Shown here piece after piece: positions 25,791 to 33,731 of a stretch of 64,000 nucleotides of DNA. This DNA comes from an uncultured Clostridia bacterium (lineage in GTDB: Bacteria; Bacillota; Clostridia; Oscillospirales; Ruminococcaceae): NCBI GenBank assembly GCA_947627045.1, contig CANQUM010000010.1, positions 1-64,000 of the forward strand, written 5' to 3'. The notes beneath the pieces are model-generated. The model had not been told where the DNA came from and did no database searches. It worked only from the letters and a program-made list of their open reading frames with translations. Within the stretch, counting starts at the first letter, position 1; each line of letters begins with the position of its first letter. The translations under genes and the position numbers were made by a program.

Positions 25791-26999
25791 CTACTCATTT
25801 GCAGACAGATTGTCTTTTAATGTTCCTTTGCTCATAAGCGTTATAGGCATAACCATAGAACATATAATATGAAGTATGAACGCAATTGCACACGCCAGAA
25901 TTCCCAAACTGCTTGCCTTAATTACAGTTGCTCCCAGCAAACCGCTTATACTTCCAATGTTCATAAGTATAACAGAAACGACTGCTGCCAAACCCGCAGT
26001 AAGTATGCTGTTAATAAGACATACCCCTAAGCACTGTCCTCTGTCAGAGCCGCATACATAGAAAATCGAATAAGTTTTCAAGCCCCCTTTGACATTAAGA
26101 GCCGAAATTGAAACCGTGCTTACTATTACAAGTAATACGATACAGATAAGCAGCGGCAGCAGTTTTATGATCTGCTCGTATACATACAGCTTAGAGGCAG
26201 AACTGAATTTGTTCAATGTCATTACACTGACAGAGTTAAACTCTTTATTCAGTGCTTCAATTTTTTCATCTGATAAACCGCTTTTATATTTTATTATTTG
26301 CTTATTGCCGCTTATTGAGTATTTTACACCGTTTTTGCTTAACTGGCTCTGGCTTAACACCAAAAGCGGCATCTTCGATTCATCATAATCACCGTATAAA
26401 TTTCTGAAATCGTCGCTATTTGTAATATAAGTGTCTGCACCGAAAACCTGTGCCTTTTCGTCTAATACTCCTATTATTTTTACAGTAAGATTCTTTTCTA
26501 TCGGATGCGTAAATGTAGGGTCGGTTTTCTGGTTATATGTAACATTAATCACCGATACAGTATCATCTACTTCCAAACCGCTTCTGCTGCTTATGACGCC
26601 GTAAAGCGTATTTGCCGAATTGTCTGAACTTTTAAACCACCTGCCCGATTCCAGCTTTGGCGTATACATATTGATTATCTCATCAGTGTATGAAATGAAT
26701 TTTCCATCACTGTCAGGATAAAAAACATCAGGTGTATAAGAAGTAAAAACTGAATCGACCTCAGGATATTTTTTTATTAAATCATCTTCATTTATAATAC
26801 CGTTTTCATCAGATATGCTCGTTGTATATACACCTTCACCCTCAAGGTGATCTTTTACAGGCAGATAGAACTCGGTTCTTGACTGAACGCTTGATACTAT
26901 AGCCAACAGAATCAAAAACACTGCTGATAACTGAAGTGCAGTAAATATATTAGTATAAATTCTTCTGAAAAATTCTTTTAACCCCAGCCAAAGCATCAC
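25791..26999 (-). CDS. FtsX/MacB-type ABC permease
   Basis: The 402-residue protein has one N-terminal membrane segment (NIFTALQLSAVFLILLAIVSSV), a large outside domain (about 40-270) and three C-terminal membrane segments (LLPLLICIVLLVIVSTVSIS, ILTAGLAAVVSVILMNIGSI and ILACAIAFILHIICSMVM), the MacB/FtsX topology. It starts 4 bases inside the previous permease gene (ATGA-type overlap), so the two probably form a heterodimer. No ATPase of the MacB/LolD type is adjacent, which is unusual for this family. Confidence 0.8.
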   Translation of the reverse strand: MMLWLGLKEFFRRIYTNIFTALQLSAVFLILLAIVSSVQSRTEFYLPVKDHLEGEGVYTTSISDENGIINEDDLIKKYPEVDSVFTSYTPDVFYPDSDGKFISYTDEIINMYTPKLESGRWFKSSDNSANTLYGVISSRSGLEVDDTVSVINVTYNQKTDPTFTHPIEKNLTVKIIGVLDEKAQVFGADTYITNSDDFRNLYGDYDESKMPLLVLSQSQLSKNGVKYSISGNKQIIKYKSGLSDEKIEALNKEFNSVSVMTLNKFSSASKLYVYEQIIKLLPLLICIVLLVIVSTVSISALNVKGGLKTYSIFYVCGSDRGQCLGVCLINSILTAGLAAVVSVILMNIGSISGLLGATVIKASSLGILACAIAFILHIICSMVMPITLMSKGTLKDNLSANE

Positions 27000-28261
27000 T
27001 TATCACCTGCCTTTTTTAACATATCAACAGGCTGTTTTTCAACCCTTAACGAAAATATTATATTTATAGCCACTAACAAAATAATTATAAATATTGCAAA
27101 CAGATATAAATATGTATTTAAAGAGTATACCTCTTGTATTCTGGGAAATGCAAACGTAAGCTTAGGCATAATTATATAATGATACAACGCCGAACATAAT
27201 CCAAATATGATTATTGATATTCCTGCAACCTCAGCCAAATACATTATGCGAATTTTTATTCTCGTGCAGCCCGACAGCCTGAAAATTGCAAGCGTTTTTC
27301 TGCGTGTGTGCATAATATATCTGAACAATATTGCAAGGTTTATCGCAGCAAGTACAGATAACGCTATTGAAATCAGCATAATTGACGCATAAAAGGTCTG
27401 CTCGGTCGGGTCTACTGTCTCAAACTCAGGGAAATTTGCCCTATCGCCGTATACGCTTGTAAACGCCTCCTTAATTTTTCTATATGTTTCAGTGCTGATT
27501 GGCTTATCAGCCATTATAGTTACCTCATCAAAAGTCAAATCATCAGGCAACAGTTTAAAAGGAACTATATATTGACCTAAAACCTCAGGGTCAGCAACAC
27601 CGATTACCTCTAATTGCATACCCATAAACTCGACTTTCTTTCCTATTAAGCTGGTATCGCTACCACTAGGCAGATAAATAACATGTTTTCCTTCAAGCTC
27701 CTCCTGTGGTGTTAAATATCTTCCTTCTAAAATACCAGCATTTTCAGCAAAACCAGAATATAGTCCATATTGATGAGCAGAAGAATCATATTCAAGCCTG
27801 CTTATAAGAAGATTACCGTCATCATCCATATCACCATCTGAGCTTGTTATAGTCATATTCTCATTTGTTTCGGCTTTAAAATTATATGTATCCTTAAAAT
27901 TATAGATCATATAAAATCCTGTAAAAGAGCTTTTTGTTTTTTCATCAAGCAGATCCAATACCTGTCTGAACTCGCCAAGCGTACTTACTCCATCTGCACG
28001 ATAATTAATAACACTTTCATCATTCATGGTGTCAGTTATATTTCCAAAAGAAATTGAAGGCTCCTCATCACTTTTGAACCATCTAGACTCCCATTCTGAA
28101 TCATTTGAAACCAATTTAGACGCATAATTCTGATAAACACCATGGGAGAAAACTATTACAAGAACTGACACAATATTACATAATATAAATAATGCGAAAA
28201 TCACTGGGGATTTTCGCATTGAAATATATATGTTTTTTAAAATATACTTTAATGTAGTCAT
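26996..28261 (-). CDS. FtsX/MacB-type ABC permease
   Basis: The 421-residue protein has the same four-segment topology: N-terminal SPVIFALFILCNIVSVLVIV, a roughly 240-residue outside domain, and three membrane segments (IMLISIALSVLAAINLAILF, AEVAGISIIIFGLCSALYHY, LYLFAIFIIILLVAINIIFS). A cytosolic loop reads HTRRKTLAIFRLSGCTRIKI, the typical FtsX coupling region that contacts an ATPase. It is transcribed from its own sigma-A promoter (28303-28331). The substrate is unknown; relatives export lipids or peptides or act as bacitracin sensors. Confidence 0.8.
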   Translation of the reverse strand: MTTLKYILKNIYISMRKSPVIFALFILCNIVSVLVIVFSHGVYQNYASKLVSNDSEWESRWFKSDEEPSISFGNITDTMNDESVINYRADGVSTLGEFRQVLDLLDEKTKSSFTGFYMIYNFKDTYNFKAETNENMTITSSDGDMDDDGNLLISRLEYDSSAHQYGLYSGFAENAGILEGRYLTPQEELEGKHVIYLPSGSDTSLIGKKVEFMGMQLEVIGVADPEVLGQYIVPFKLLPDDLTFDEVTIMADKPISTETYRKIKEAFTSVYGDRANFPEFETVDPTEQTFYASIMLISIALSVLAAINLAILFRYIMHTRRKTLAIFRLSGCTRIKIRIMYLAEVAGISIIIFGLCSALYHYIIMPKLTFAFPRIQEVYSLNTYLYLFAIFIIILLVAINIIFSLRVEKQPVDMLKKAGDK

Positions 28262-28302
28262 AATATTTCTCCGTTTATCTCTAAACCAAATGGCTTAAAT
28301 TT

Positions 28303-28331
28303 ATAATACTATATTTTCATAAATTTGTCAA
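28303..28331 (-). promoter_or_regulatory. Sigma-A promoter of the FtsX permease pair
   Basis: Minus-strand TTGACA (28326-28331), 17 bp and TATTAT (28303-28308), 42 bp before the start. It shows that the permease pair is expressed separately from the upstream ABC-2 operon. Confidence 0.75.
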
Positions 28332-28369
28332 TAAATATTTTTTTAGAAAACAAAAAATATTTTTATAAC

Positions 28370-29263
28370 CTATTTCCTGATTTTCAGAGCGTTAATAACA
28401 ATATAAACAAGCAGCAAAACGGCAACAGCTCCCGCTAAAATAACATACATTGCACTTGTGCTTACCCTATCGCCGAAAAAATACAGATTGCAGTCGATAG
28501 AATCTTTAATGTTCTCAATAACCTGAGGCGGAAAATGCTGTGAGTCCATTTCATTAAACACGCCTCTCATAGCGTGATTGCGGATTAAAGAAGTACCGTA
28601 TGTACCGGGTAAAAAAGACAAAACCTTTTGCAGGCCTCCGCCGAACTGAGAAATAGGCATATATGCTCCGCAGATAAAGCCATAACCTGCGCTTATTATA
28701 GTTCCTACAGCAGACATCTGTCCCTGTGATGTGAGAAAGAAATTAATTATAGATGACAGTGCAGTACCGAACATTACAAGTAAGAAAACGTCTAAAATAA
28801 TCAGCATAACATCTGCCGCCGACATATACCAACCGACATTTGCAAGATAAATAAATGACGCTGCTGCAGCAATCAAGCAAATAATTAAAGTAGTCAAAGC
28901 AGTTGAAATATAGTAGCCGAAAGCTAAAGTAAATTTTTTAACAGGTGTAATGGTCAAATCGCATCTGGCACCGGTTACCTTATCCTGAACCATCAGCATA
29001 TTAGAACAAAACGCAACCGTTATACAGCAAACAGCAAGAAGCGATGAAAAAAGCTGACCGCCTACACAACCGTTTATCAGCTTTTCGGGTGCATTAAAAT
29101 CCTTCGGCAATGACATAGAAAAGGTATCACGAAAAACATTGCCCAAAAAGGTAACATAAAGCACTAGCAATATTATCGGCGTTATCAGAGAAGTGAAAAA
29201 CATTCCCTTATCCTTAAAAAACAGTTTGGTATTCCGCCTAACTAGCATAATAAGCGATTTCAT
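28370..29263 (-). CDS. ABC-2 type exporter permease
   Basis: The 297-residue protein has six hydrophobic segments (for example MFFTSLITPIILLVLYVTFL, LFSSLLAVCCITVAFCSNML, ALTTLIICLIAAAASFIYLA, and the last VILAGAVAVLLLVYIVINAL), with an amphipathic loop between the second and third reading VQDKVTGARCDLTITPVKKF, the usual ABC-2 membrane architecture. It directly abuts the ATPase gene (start codon one base after its stop). It forms an exporter with the upstream ATPase under TetR control; the substrate is likely a drug, peptide or lipid. Confidence 0.85.
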   Translation of the reverse strand: MKSLIMLVRRNTKLFFKDKGMFFTSLITPIILLVLYVTFLGNVFRDTFSMSLPKDFNAPEKLINGCVGGQLFSSLLAVCCITVAFCSNMLMVQDKVTGARCDLTITPVKKFTLAFGYYISTALTTLIICLIAAAASFIYLANVGWYMSAADVMLIILDVFLLVMFGTALSSIINFFLTSQGQMSAVGTIISAGYGFICGAYMPISQFGGGLQKVLSFLPGTYGTSLIRNHAMRGVFNEMDSQHFPPQVIENIKDSIDCNLYFFGDRVSTSAMYVILAGAVAVLLLVYIVINALKIRK

Positions 29264-30190
29264 TTATGTTTCCCCCTTTGAAGTGTTTTCCGACTCCGTT
29301 AGTTTCTTGCCTGTTACCGCAAGAAACACATCGTCCATTTTACCCTTTAATATTTCATAGTCTATGAATACATCAGGATATTTGACTATCAATTCGGTAG
29401 CAGTTTCTGTGTTCGGTACAGCTATGCGAAAACCATCACGAACCGTTTCATATTTCATTCCTAACATATCAGCCTGCTCTTTTGTCGAATTATAAAGCGT
29501 GATAAAATCTCCCGTATACGTATTCTTTAACTGCAAAGGCCTACCCTCTGCGGCAATTTCTCCGTTGTCTAAAATCACAACGTAATCTGCGTCGGAAGCC
29601 TCCTCCATATAATGGGTAGTAAGAAATACAGTCATTTTATTTTCTTTTTTAAGCTGTGAAATAACATTCCAAAGAGTATTTCTAGTCTGCGGATCAAGAC
29701 CTGTGGTAGGCTCATCAAGAATAAGAATTTTTGGGCTGTGAAGCAATGCCCTTGCTATATCAATCCTCCTCCGCTGACCGCCCGACAGCTTACCGACTGT
29801 ACGTTTGAGCAAGTCCTCAAATTCCAGAAGTTCAGAAAGCTCTCTTAGTTTTTGCTTGAACTTTTTACCAGTTATTCCGTAAAGAGCCGCACGGCTCTGC
29901 AAATTATCTTTCACCGTCAAAGCCTTATCCAAAACCGAGTTCTGAAAAACAACTCCCAACTCGCTTTTGATCCTGTCAACATTGCTGTCAAGGTCTGCTC
30001 CGTTGATAATAACCTTGCCCTTATCCTTTTCCAACTGACCGCACATTATTGATATAGTCGTACTCTTGCCTGCTCCGTTTAATCCCAAAAACGCAAAAAG
30101 CTCTCCCTCTTTAACTTTGAAACTCAAATCCTTAACTGCGGTAATGTCTTTGAATTTTTTGGTCAACCCATTTATTTCAATAATGTTCAT
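29264..30190 (-). CDS. ABC-2 exporter ATP-binding protein
   Basis: The 308-residue ATPase has Walker A FLGLNGAGKSTTI, Q-loop VFQNSVLDKALTV, signature LSGGQRRRIDIARALL, Walker B KILILDEPTTGLDP and the switch His in LTTHYMEEASDADYVVIL. The extra C-terminal region (about 220-308) is typical of DrrA/CcmA-like exporters. The gene overlaps the TetR gene by 4 bases and is followed at once by the permease gene. It powers export; it is not an evident partner of the FtsX pair, which needs a MacB-type ATPase. Confidence 0.92.
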   Translation of the reverse strand: MNIIEINGLTKKFKDITAVKDLSFKVKEGELFAFLGLNGAGKSTTISIMCGQLEKDKGKVIINGADLDSNVDRIKSELGVVFQNSVLDKALTVKDNLQSRAALYGITGKKFKQKLRELSELLEFEDLLKRTVGKLSGGQRRRIDIARALLHSPKILILDEPTTGLDPQTRNTLWNVISQLKKENKMTVFLTTHYMEEASDADYVVILDNGEIAAEGRPLQLKNTYTGDFITLYNSTKEQADMLGMKYETVRDGFRIAVPNTETATELIVKYPDVFIDYEILKGKMDDVFLAVTGKKLTESENTSKGET

Positions 30191-30759
30191 TTATTCGTCC
30201 TCCTATTCTGATATGTTATTTTCAATCCTTGATATACATCTGTTAGCATTTGACTTATAGTTTCAGTATCCCAATCTAAAAATGAAGTTACAATCATTAC
30301 CGCTATTCCGTGAACGTATATCCACATCTCTGTATGAAAAAGATAAGCCTCGTCCTTGCTTATCCCTATGCTTTGAGATATAAGATCAATTATATCTGCA
30401 AACTCCTCTTTATTAATTTGCATTTTTTCCTTTGAACGATCACGCATAAAAAGAAGTTTAAACAATTCTCTATCCTCTTTTGCAAAGCGGATATAGTACA
30501 TTCCTATTGCTTTATAAGCAGGATAATCAGCGTCTTTTACTGCACGTTTATTGTACTCCTGATGAATCGCACCTGCATATTCTATAACATCTGCTTTCAA
30601 CTTTTCCATAGTGGAATAATTACTGTAAATCGGCTGGGTGGAACAACCCAGTTTATCTGCTATAGACCTTGCATTCAGTCCTTCTGCGCCGTACTTCCGT
30701 ATAATATCAACAGACGCCGAAACAATATCCTCTTTAGTAACCTTGACCTTAGGCGGCAT
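30187..30759 (-). CDS. TetR-family repressor of the ABC-2 operon
   Basis: A 190-residue protein with the N-terminal TetR helix-turn-helix (TKEDIVSASVDIIRKYGAEGLNARSIADKLGCSTQPIYSNYSTMEKLK) and a variable ligand domain. The start ATG 30759 has GAGGTG 7 bases upstream. It is the first gene of the three-gene operon and the 30-bp dyad at 30775-30804 overlaps its promoter, so autoregulation with derepression by an exported compound is likely. The ligand is not known. Confidence 0.9.
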   Translation of the reverse strand: MPPKVKVTKEDIVSASVDIIRKYGAEGLNARSIADKLGCSTQPIYSNYSTMEKLKADVIEYAGAIHQEYNKRAVKDADYPAYKAIGMYYIRFAKEDRELFKLLFMRDRSKEKMQINKEEFADIIDLISQSIGISKDEAYLFHTEMWIYVHGIAVMIVTSFLDWDTETISQMLTDVYQGLKITYQNRRTNK

Positions 30760-30774
30760 TTTATCACCTCTTTA

Positions 30775-30830
30775 TATAACAACTGTTATATATCAATTGT
30801 TATATTACACTATAATAAACCTTTTGTCAA
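30775..30830 (-). promoter_or_regulatory. TetR operon promoter and operator
   Basis: Minus-strand TTGACA (30825-30830), 17 bp and TAATAT (30802-30807). An imperfect palindrome covers 30775-30804: the left half TATAACAACTGTTAT matches the complement of the right half at 13 of 15 positions. It overlaps the -10 and start region. Confidence 0.85.
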
Positions 30831-30854
30831 GAAAAATTTTATAACAAAAAATTA

Positions 30855-30875
30855 CCGCAGAGAACCCCTCTGCGG
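30855..30875 (-). terminator. Terminator of the AraC-GyrI gene
   Basis: CCGCAGAG and CTCTGCGG form an 8-bp stem. The minus-strand RNA continues with a U-rich stretch. Placed between the convergent transcripts' ends and the TetR promoter. Confidence 0.75.
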
Positions 30876-30881
30876 CATTAA

Positions 30882-31778
30882 TTATACCTTATCCGTCTCA
30901 ATCGGAATCAACAGCTCCACATAGCTGTCTTTTTTGTTTTCGCTGAATAAGTGAATAACGGTTATTTCAGGTGCGTCTGAAATAATATACGGAGAAGTCG
31001 TCAGCCACTCGTTTATGAGCCTTTTACGCAAATCAAGATGCTCGTTTATGCAGTTCGTTCCACGCTCCGTTTCAACCTGAACATACAGATGCTCGGGTAC
31101 TTTTATAACGCTTAACAGTTCGGCGTATTTACCTGACGTCTTTTCAAGGTGGCTGTTAAAATATTCGGGTATGACCGCACCGATAGTAAATGAATAACCG
31201 CTGTCGGCAATATCTGAAATAACGCAGTATTCTGTCTCGCAGTCGTTTGCCATTCCCTGCAATGCGTATCTTATAAATCTCGTACCGCCGTCAACCATAA
31301 AATCGTGCTGTTGATTATACCTGTCGCCGGGTTCTCCCTTAAAGTGTTTTTTAAGACCTGTTATTATCATACTCGGCTTGTTTACAATTTTGTAATTTAA
31401 CATTTTTCCGCCCTCCAGTGAAATTTTTATCGACATTCGGGAAAACGACTTTAAGTCAGCGTTTCTTTTCTTTGCCTGCGACGGCGTTATGCCGTGAAAC
31501 CTAACAAACGCTCTTGTAAAGCTGTCAGGACTTTCATAACCGTATTTGATTGCTGTATCTATTACCTTAGCGCCTCCGCTTATCTCTGCACCTGCCAGTG
31601 TAAGCCTGCGGTATCTTATATATTCGCCGACAGTGTAACCGCACAAAATGCCAAACACCCTTTGAAAATGATAAGGCGATGAAAAACTCCTGTCTGCAAT
31701 ATCGTTTATATCCAGCTTTTCGGTTAGGTTTTCCTCAATGTAATCTATTGCGCTTCTTATACCTGTTATCCAGTCCAT
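30882..31778 (-). CDS. AraC-family regulator with GyrI-like effector domain
   Basis: The 298-residue protein has two AraC helix-turn-helix motifs (about 20-105; LDINDIADRSFSSPYHFQRVFG and VIDTAIKYGYESPDSFTRAFVRFHGITPSQAKK) and a C-terminal GyrI/BacT-type ligand-binding domain (about 130-298, PSMIITGLKKHFKG to VELLIPIE). Such proteins (Rob/BmrR-like effector domains) sense small hydrophobic or cationic compounds and activate exporter or detoxification genes. ATG 31778 follows AGGAGGAAAACACA. Its targets are unknown; the nearby exporter has its own TetR. Confidence 0.88.
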   Translation of the reverse strand: MDWITGIRSAIDYIEENLTEKLDINDIADRSFSSPYHFQRVFGILCGYTVGEYIRYRRLTLAGAEISGGAKVIDTAIKYGYESPDSFTRAFVRFHGITPSQAKKRNADLKSFSRMSIKISLEGGKMLNYKIVNKPSMIITGLKKHFKGEPGDRYNQQHDFMVDGGTRFIRYALQGMANDCETEYCVISDIADSGYSFTIGAVIPEYFNSHLEKTSGKYAELLSVIKVPEHLYVQVETERGTNCINEHLDLRKRLINEWLTTSPYIISDAPEITVIHLFSENKKDSYVELLIPIETDKV

Positions 31779-31898
31779 TGTGTTTTCCTCCTGTCTGATA
31801 ATATAATATCACTTGGATTTTAAATTTACCCGATTTTATGTGCTGTTTAGTGTCAGTTTAAATTAATTTTATTTTATATGTTGAATTAAAAAAAGTAA

Positions 31899-31922
31899 AC
31901 CCGACAGTTTTCACTGTCGGGT
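31899..31922 (-). terminator. Terminator of the CHAP gene
   Basis: ACCCGACAGT (31899-31908) pairs perfectly with ACTGTCGGGT (31913-31922). On the minus strand it is followed by a U-rich tail. It starts 8 bp beyond the CHAP stop. Confidence 0.85.
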
Positions 31923-31929
31923 GTTTAAT

Positions 31930-32595
31930 CTATTTTACCATTTGTAACTGCTTTATCTTTGCTTTTGTCGTTCTTATTGCCCAGTAATATCGGTTGTCGT
32001 ATAAAACCTTTACTATATCCTTGCCGTTTTTTATCCTTCCGCTTCCAGCAACTACCTTTACCGTTTCTGTTTTAATGCTTTTGACCTTGTTTTTCTTTTT
32101 TGTATTTGCAGACTTATATAATCCTATACTTTTATTTGCAGTCGTAACTTTGAAGTTTATCAGCTTTTCTTTCTTAACAACTACGTGTCCCTGAAGATTT
32201 GGCTGGTTCATCCAGCTTGTCAAAGACATCTTTTTCAGTTTTCCGTCATTTGCATTAAGAATATTGTCAGAATTTTCGTTAGCCTCTGTGTAATATACAT
32301 TGTCGGCTATTACATACTCAACATATCTAACATGACCGTATGTGCCGCCGTTATAGCATGCTATTGAATTTGATTTAGGATACTTTGACACCTGAAAGCC
32401 GTCCTTTTTGCAGCTTTCATAAACGTCTCTGCCGTTTCCTCTGGCACCGATATATACACCTACCTTTTCATTAGCACGTCCTTGAGTATACCATACGCAC
32501 TGACCTCTCGAAGCTGTGTTAAGAGGCGGATAGTAATATTTAGTACTGAAGTCAGCAAGCCTTTTTCCTAACAATTTGTTGTATTTTACTCCCAT
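31930..32595 (-). CDS. CHAP amidase/peptidase with SH3b-like tail, no signal peptide
   Basis: The 221-residue protein has a CHAP domain with catalytic Cys33 (SRGQCVWYTQGR) and His89 (TYGHVRYVEYV), with Glu104 in YYTEANEN as a likely third residue, and a C-terminal SH3b-like region (about 150-221, IGLYKSANTKKKNKVKSIKTETVKVVAG). This is the architecture of phage endolysins and some secreted cell-wall hydrolases. There is no signal peptide, which favours an endolysin-like or specially exported enzyme. ATG 32595 is preferred; the ribosome site AAAGGAGG is 24 bases away with a hairpin between them. It is divergent from the Asn/Gln-rich gene. Confidence 0.75.
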   Translation of the reverse strand: MGVKYNKLLGKRLADFSTKYYYPPLNTASRGQCVWYTQGRANEKVGVYIGARGNGRDVYESCKKDGFQVSKYPKSNSIACYNGGTYGHVRYVEYVIADNVYYTEANENSDNILNANDGKLKKMSLTSWMNQPNLQGHVVVKKEKLINFKVTTANKSIGLYKSANTKKKNKVKSIKTETVKVVAGSGRIKNGKDIVKVLYDNRYYWAIRTTKAKIKQLQMVK

Positions 32596-32603
32596 TATAG
32601 TCT

Positions 32604-32628
32604 GCTCTGAACAGAGCAACCTCCTTTC
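32604..32628 (-). promoter_or_regulatory. Shine-Dalgarno plus intervening hairpin before the CHAP gene
   Basis: On the minus strand GAAAGGAGG (32620-32628) is followed by GCTCTGTTCAGAGC (32604-32617), a 5-6-bp hairpin, then 8 nt to ATG 32595. Compare 8233-8259 and 44942-44969. Confidence 0.55.
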
Positions 32629-32688
32629 AATATTTTAAATGCTTGTATTTTTTGTTTTAACTTCCCTTTTATTATATGAAAAATTTTT

Positions 32689-32717
32689 TTGCCTGTTAAA
32701 TTAAATAAAATTAATGT
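32689..32717 (+). promoter_or_regulatory. Possible promoter of the Asn/Gln-rich gene
   Basis: TTGCCT (32689-32694), 17 bp and TAATGT (32712-32717), 50 bp before ATG 32768. Confidence 0.4.
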
Positions 32718-32767
32718 ATATTTTTTTCATTACTGCAAAAACTATTAACAGCAAAGGAGGGATAAAA

Positions 32768-32929
32768 ATGTCTGAGAAAAATCAAAATCAGAACAAAAAC
32801 CAAAATCAGAATCAGAACAAAAACCAGAACCAAAGCAAAAATAAGAAATCTGAGAACAATCAGTGGTCTAACTCAAATCAGAATAATTACGACAACCGTG
32901 AAAGACAAAACGGCCCGGGCTGCAATTAA
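32768..32929 (+). CDS. Small Asn/Gln/Lys-rich low-complexity protein
   Basis: The 53-residue product is built of QNQNKNQNQ-type units followed by a KKSENNQWSNSNQNNYDNRE segment and ends GPGCN. It has no hydrophobic segment. An ideal AAAGGAGGG ribosome site 6 bases before ATG 32768 and a tight terminator (32934-32953) argue that it is a real, well-translated gene. I do not recognise the family; small hydrophilic proteins of this kind can be spore or stress proteins, but nothing here proves that. The single Cys near the end is notable. Confidence 0.7.
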   Translation: MSEKNQNQNKNQNQNQNKNQNQSKNKKSENNQWSNSNQNNYDNRERQNGPGCN

Positions 32930-32933
32930 TCTT

Positions 32934-32953
32934 ATCCTCGCTTATGCGAGGAT
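32934..32953 (+). terminator. Terminator of the Asn/Gln-rich gene
   Basis: ATCCTCGC and GCGAGGAT form an 8-bp stem with a TTAT loop, followed by TATTATT. Confidence 0.8.
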
Positions 32954-33025
32954 TATTATTCACGGGTATTCTGATTGCTTAATTTATATGAAATAAAATA
33001 GTTAATTATGCTATTGATGAAAACA

Positions 33026-33055
33026 AAAGGACAGCTCATATTACAAGCTGTCCTT
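33026..33055 (-). terminator. Orphan terminator, best on the minus strand
   Basis: AAAGGACAGCT (33026-33036) pairs perfectly with AGCTGTCCTTT (33045-33055 approx.) around a 9-base loop. The minus-strand tail is TTTTGTTTTC. No annotated gene ends here, so it may end a small RNA or the readthrough transcript of the XRE gene. Confidence 0.65.
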
Positions 33056-33097
33056 TATGTGTTTATTAATTTTTCATTTAAAGTTCTGAATAAATTT

Positions 33098-33152
33098 GTA
33101 CGGTATAAAGACGGCAGTTAAGGAATAAAAAACTACCGCCTATTAGCCGTAC
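33098..33152 (-). ncRNA. Possible structured small RNA element
   Basis: An outer stem GTACGG/CCGTAC (33098-33103 with 33147-33152) encloses 8-base internal loops and an inner 8-bp stem (33112-33119 with 33131-33138). On the plus strand the inner stem has a C/A mismatch; on the minus strand the same position is a G-U pair, so a minus-strand RNA is favoured. It lies between a 26-codon frame and the minus-strand terminator at 33026-33055. Confidence 0.35.
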
Positions 33153-33153
33153 A

Positions 33154-33234
33154 TTAATCCCATAGCAGTTCATAAGCTGCTCCCGACCCTATCTGCTTAT
33201 CAATTAATACGTGATTTGCCTTTGTAATATTCAT
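33154..33234 (-). CDS. Candidate 26-residue peptide
   Basis: The frame encodes MNITKANHVLIDKQIGSGAAYELLWD with its stop two bases before the nested stem at 33098-33152; I give it by position only as a candidate. The composition looks protein-like, but no ribosome site is visible before the ATG. It could be a leader peptide, a remnant, or chance. Confidence 0.2.
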   Translation of the reverse strand: MNITKANHVLIDKQIGSGAAYELLWD

Positions 33235-33474
33235 TCTAATATTATTTTTTTTGTTGTCATAATATTTACTAAAACAATGTGATATGTTTAACTTATTTAC
33301 ATCCCTAAAATAAGTACTAAATATATAGACAAATATTTTTGAAGAAAAGTAGGAATCTATAGAATAAATAATTTATACTTAGCAGAATTCACATAGAATA
33401 CAAATGAGGATGATAAGCCGACCCGCGATTGTTATATAATTACTTGCTTCAATATTTTTTATCTTGGTATTAAA

Positions 33475-33711
33475 TTACTTATTACGTAAGTCTGGACTAA
33501 AAAAAATATTACTTGCAATATTCGGATCAATTTCAAGTGCAACAACTAATTTACACATAATAAATGTTGACGGTTGTATTTTTCCATCTAAAATCTTTTC
33601 TAATAATGAATTATTTATACCGCTTTTCTTAGAAAGTTCTTTTACATTTTTATAGCCTTTTTCAACCATTATATTTTTTAATGAAATAACATCTGTTTTC
33701 AACTCGTACAT
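33475..33711 (-). CDS. XRE-family helix-turn-helix regulator (78 aa)
   Basis: A compact phage-repressor-like protein: SLKNIMVEKGYKNVKELSKKSGINNSLLEKILDGKIQPSTFIMCKLVVALEID is a single XRE helix-turn-helix. The start ATG 33711 has AAAAGGAGC 8 bases upstream. It is divergent from a second XRE gene at 33861. Its promoter overlaps a 23-bp perfect dyad (33732-33754), so autorepression is likely. The pair resembles the switch region of a mobile element, but no integrase or structural genes are near. Confidence 0.8.
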   Translation of the reverse strand: MYELKTDVISLKNIMVEKGYKNVKELSKKSGINNSLLEKILDGKIQPSTFIMCKLVVALEIDPNIASNIFFSPDLRNK

Positions 33712-33731
33712 AAGATATTGCTCCTTTTGCT

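Larger units (their letters stand above)
32954..33474. other. 521-bp stretch without a conventional gene
   Basis: It holds a terminator-like hairpin (33026-33055), a nested stem (33098-33152) and a 26-codon minus-strand frame (33154-33234). From 33235 to 33474 I see only A/T-rich sequence. Confidence 0.5.
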
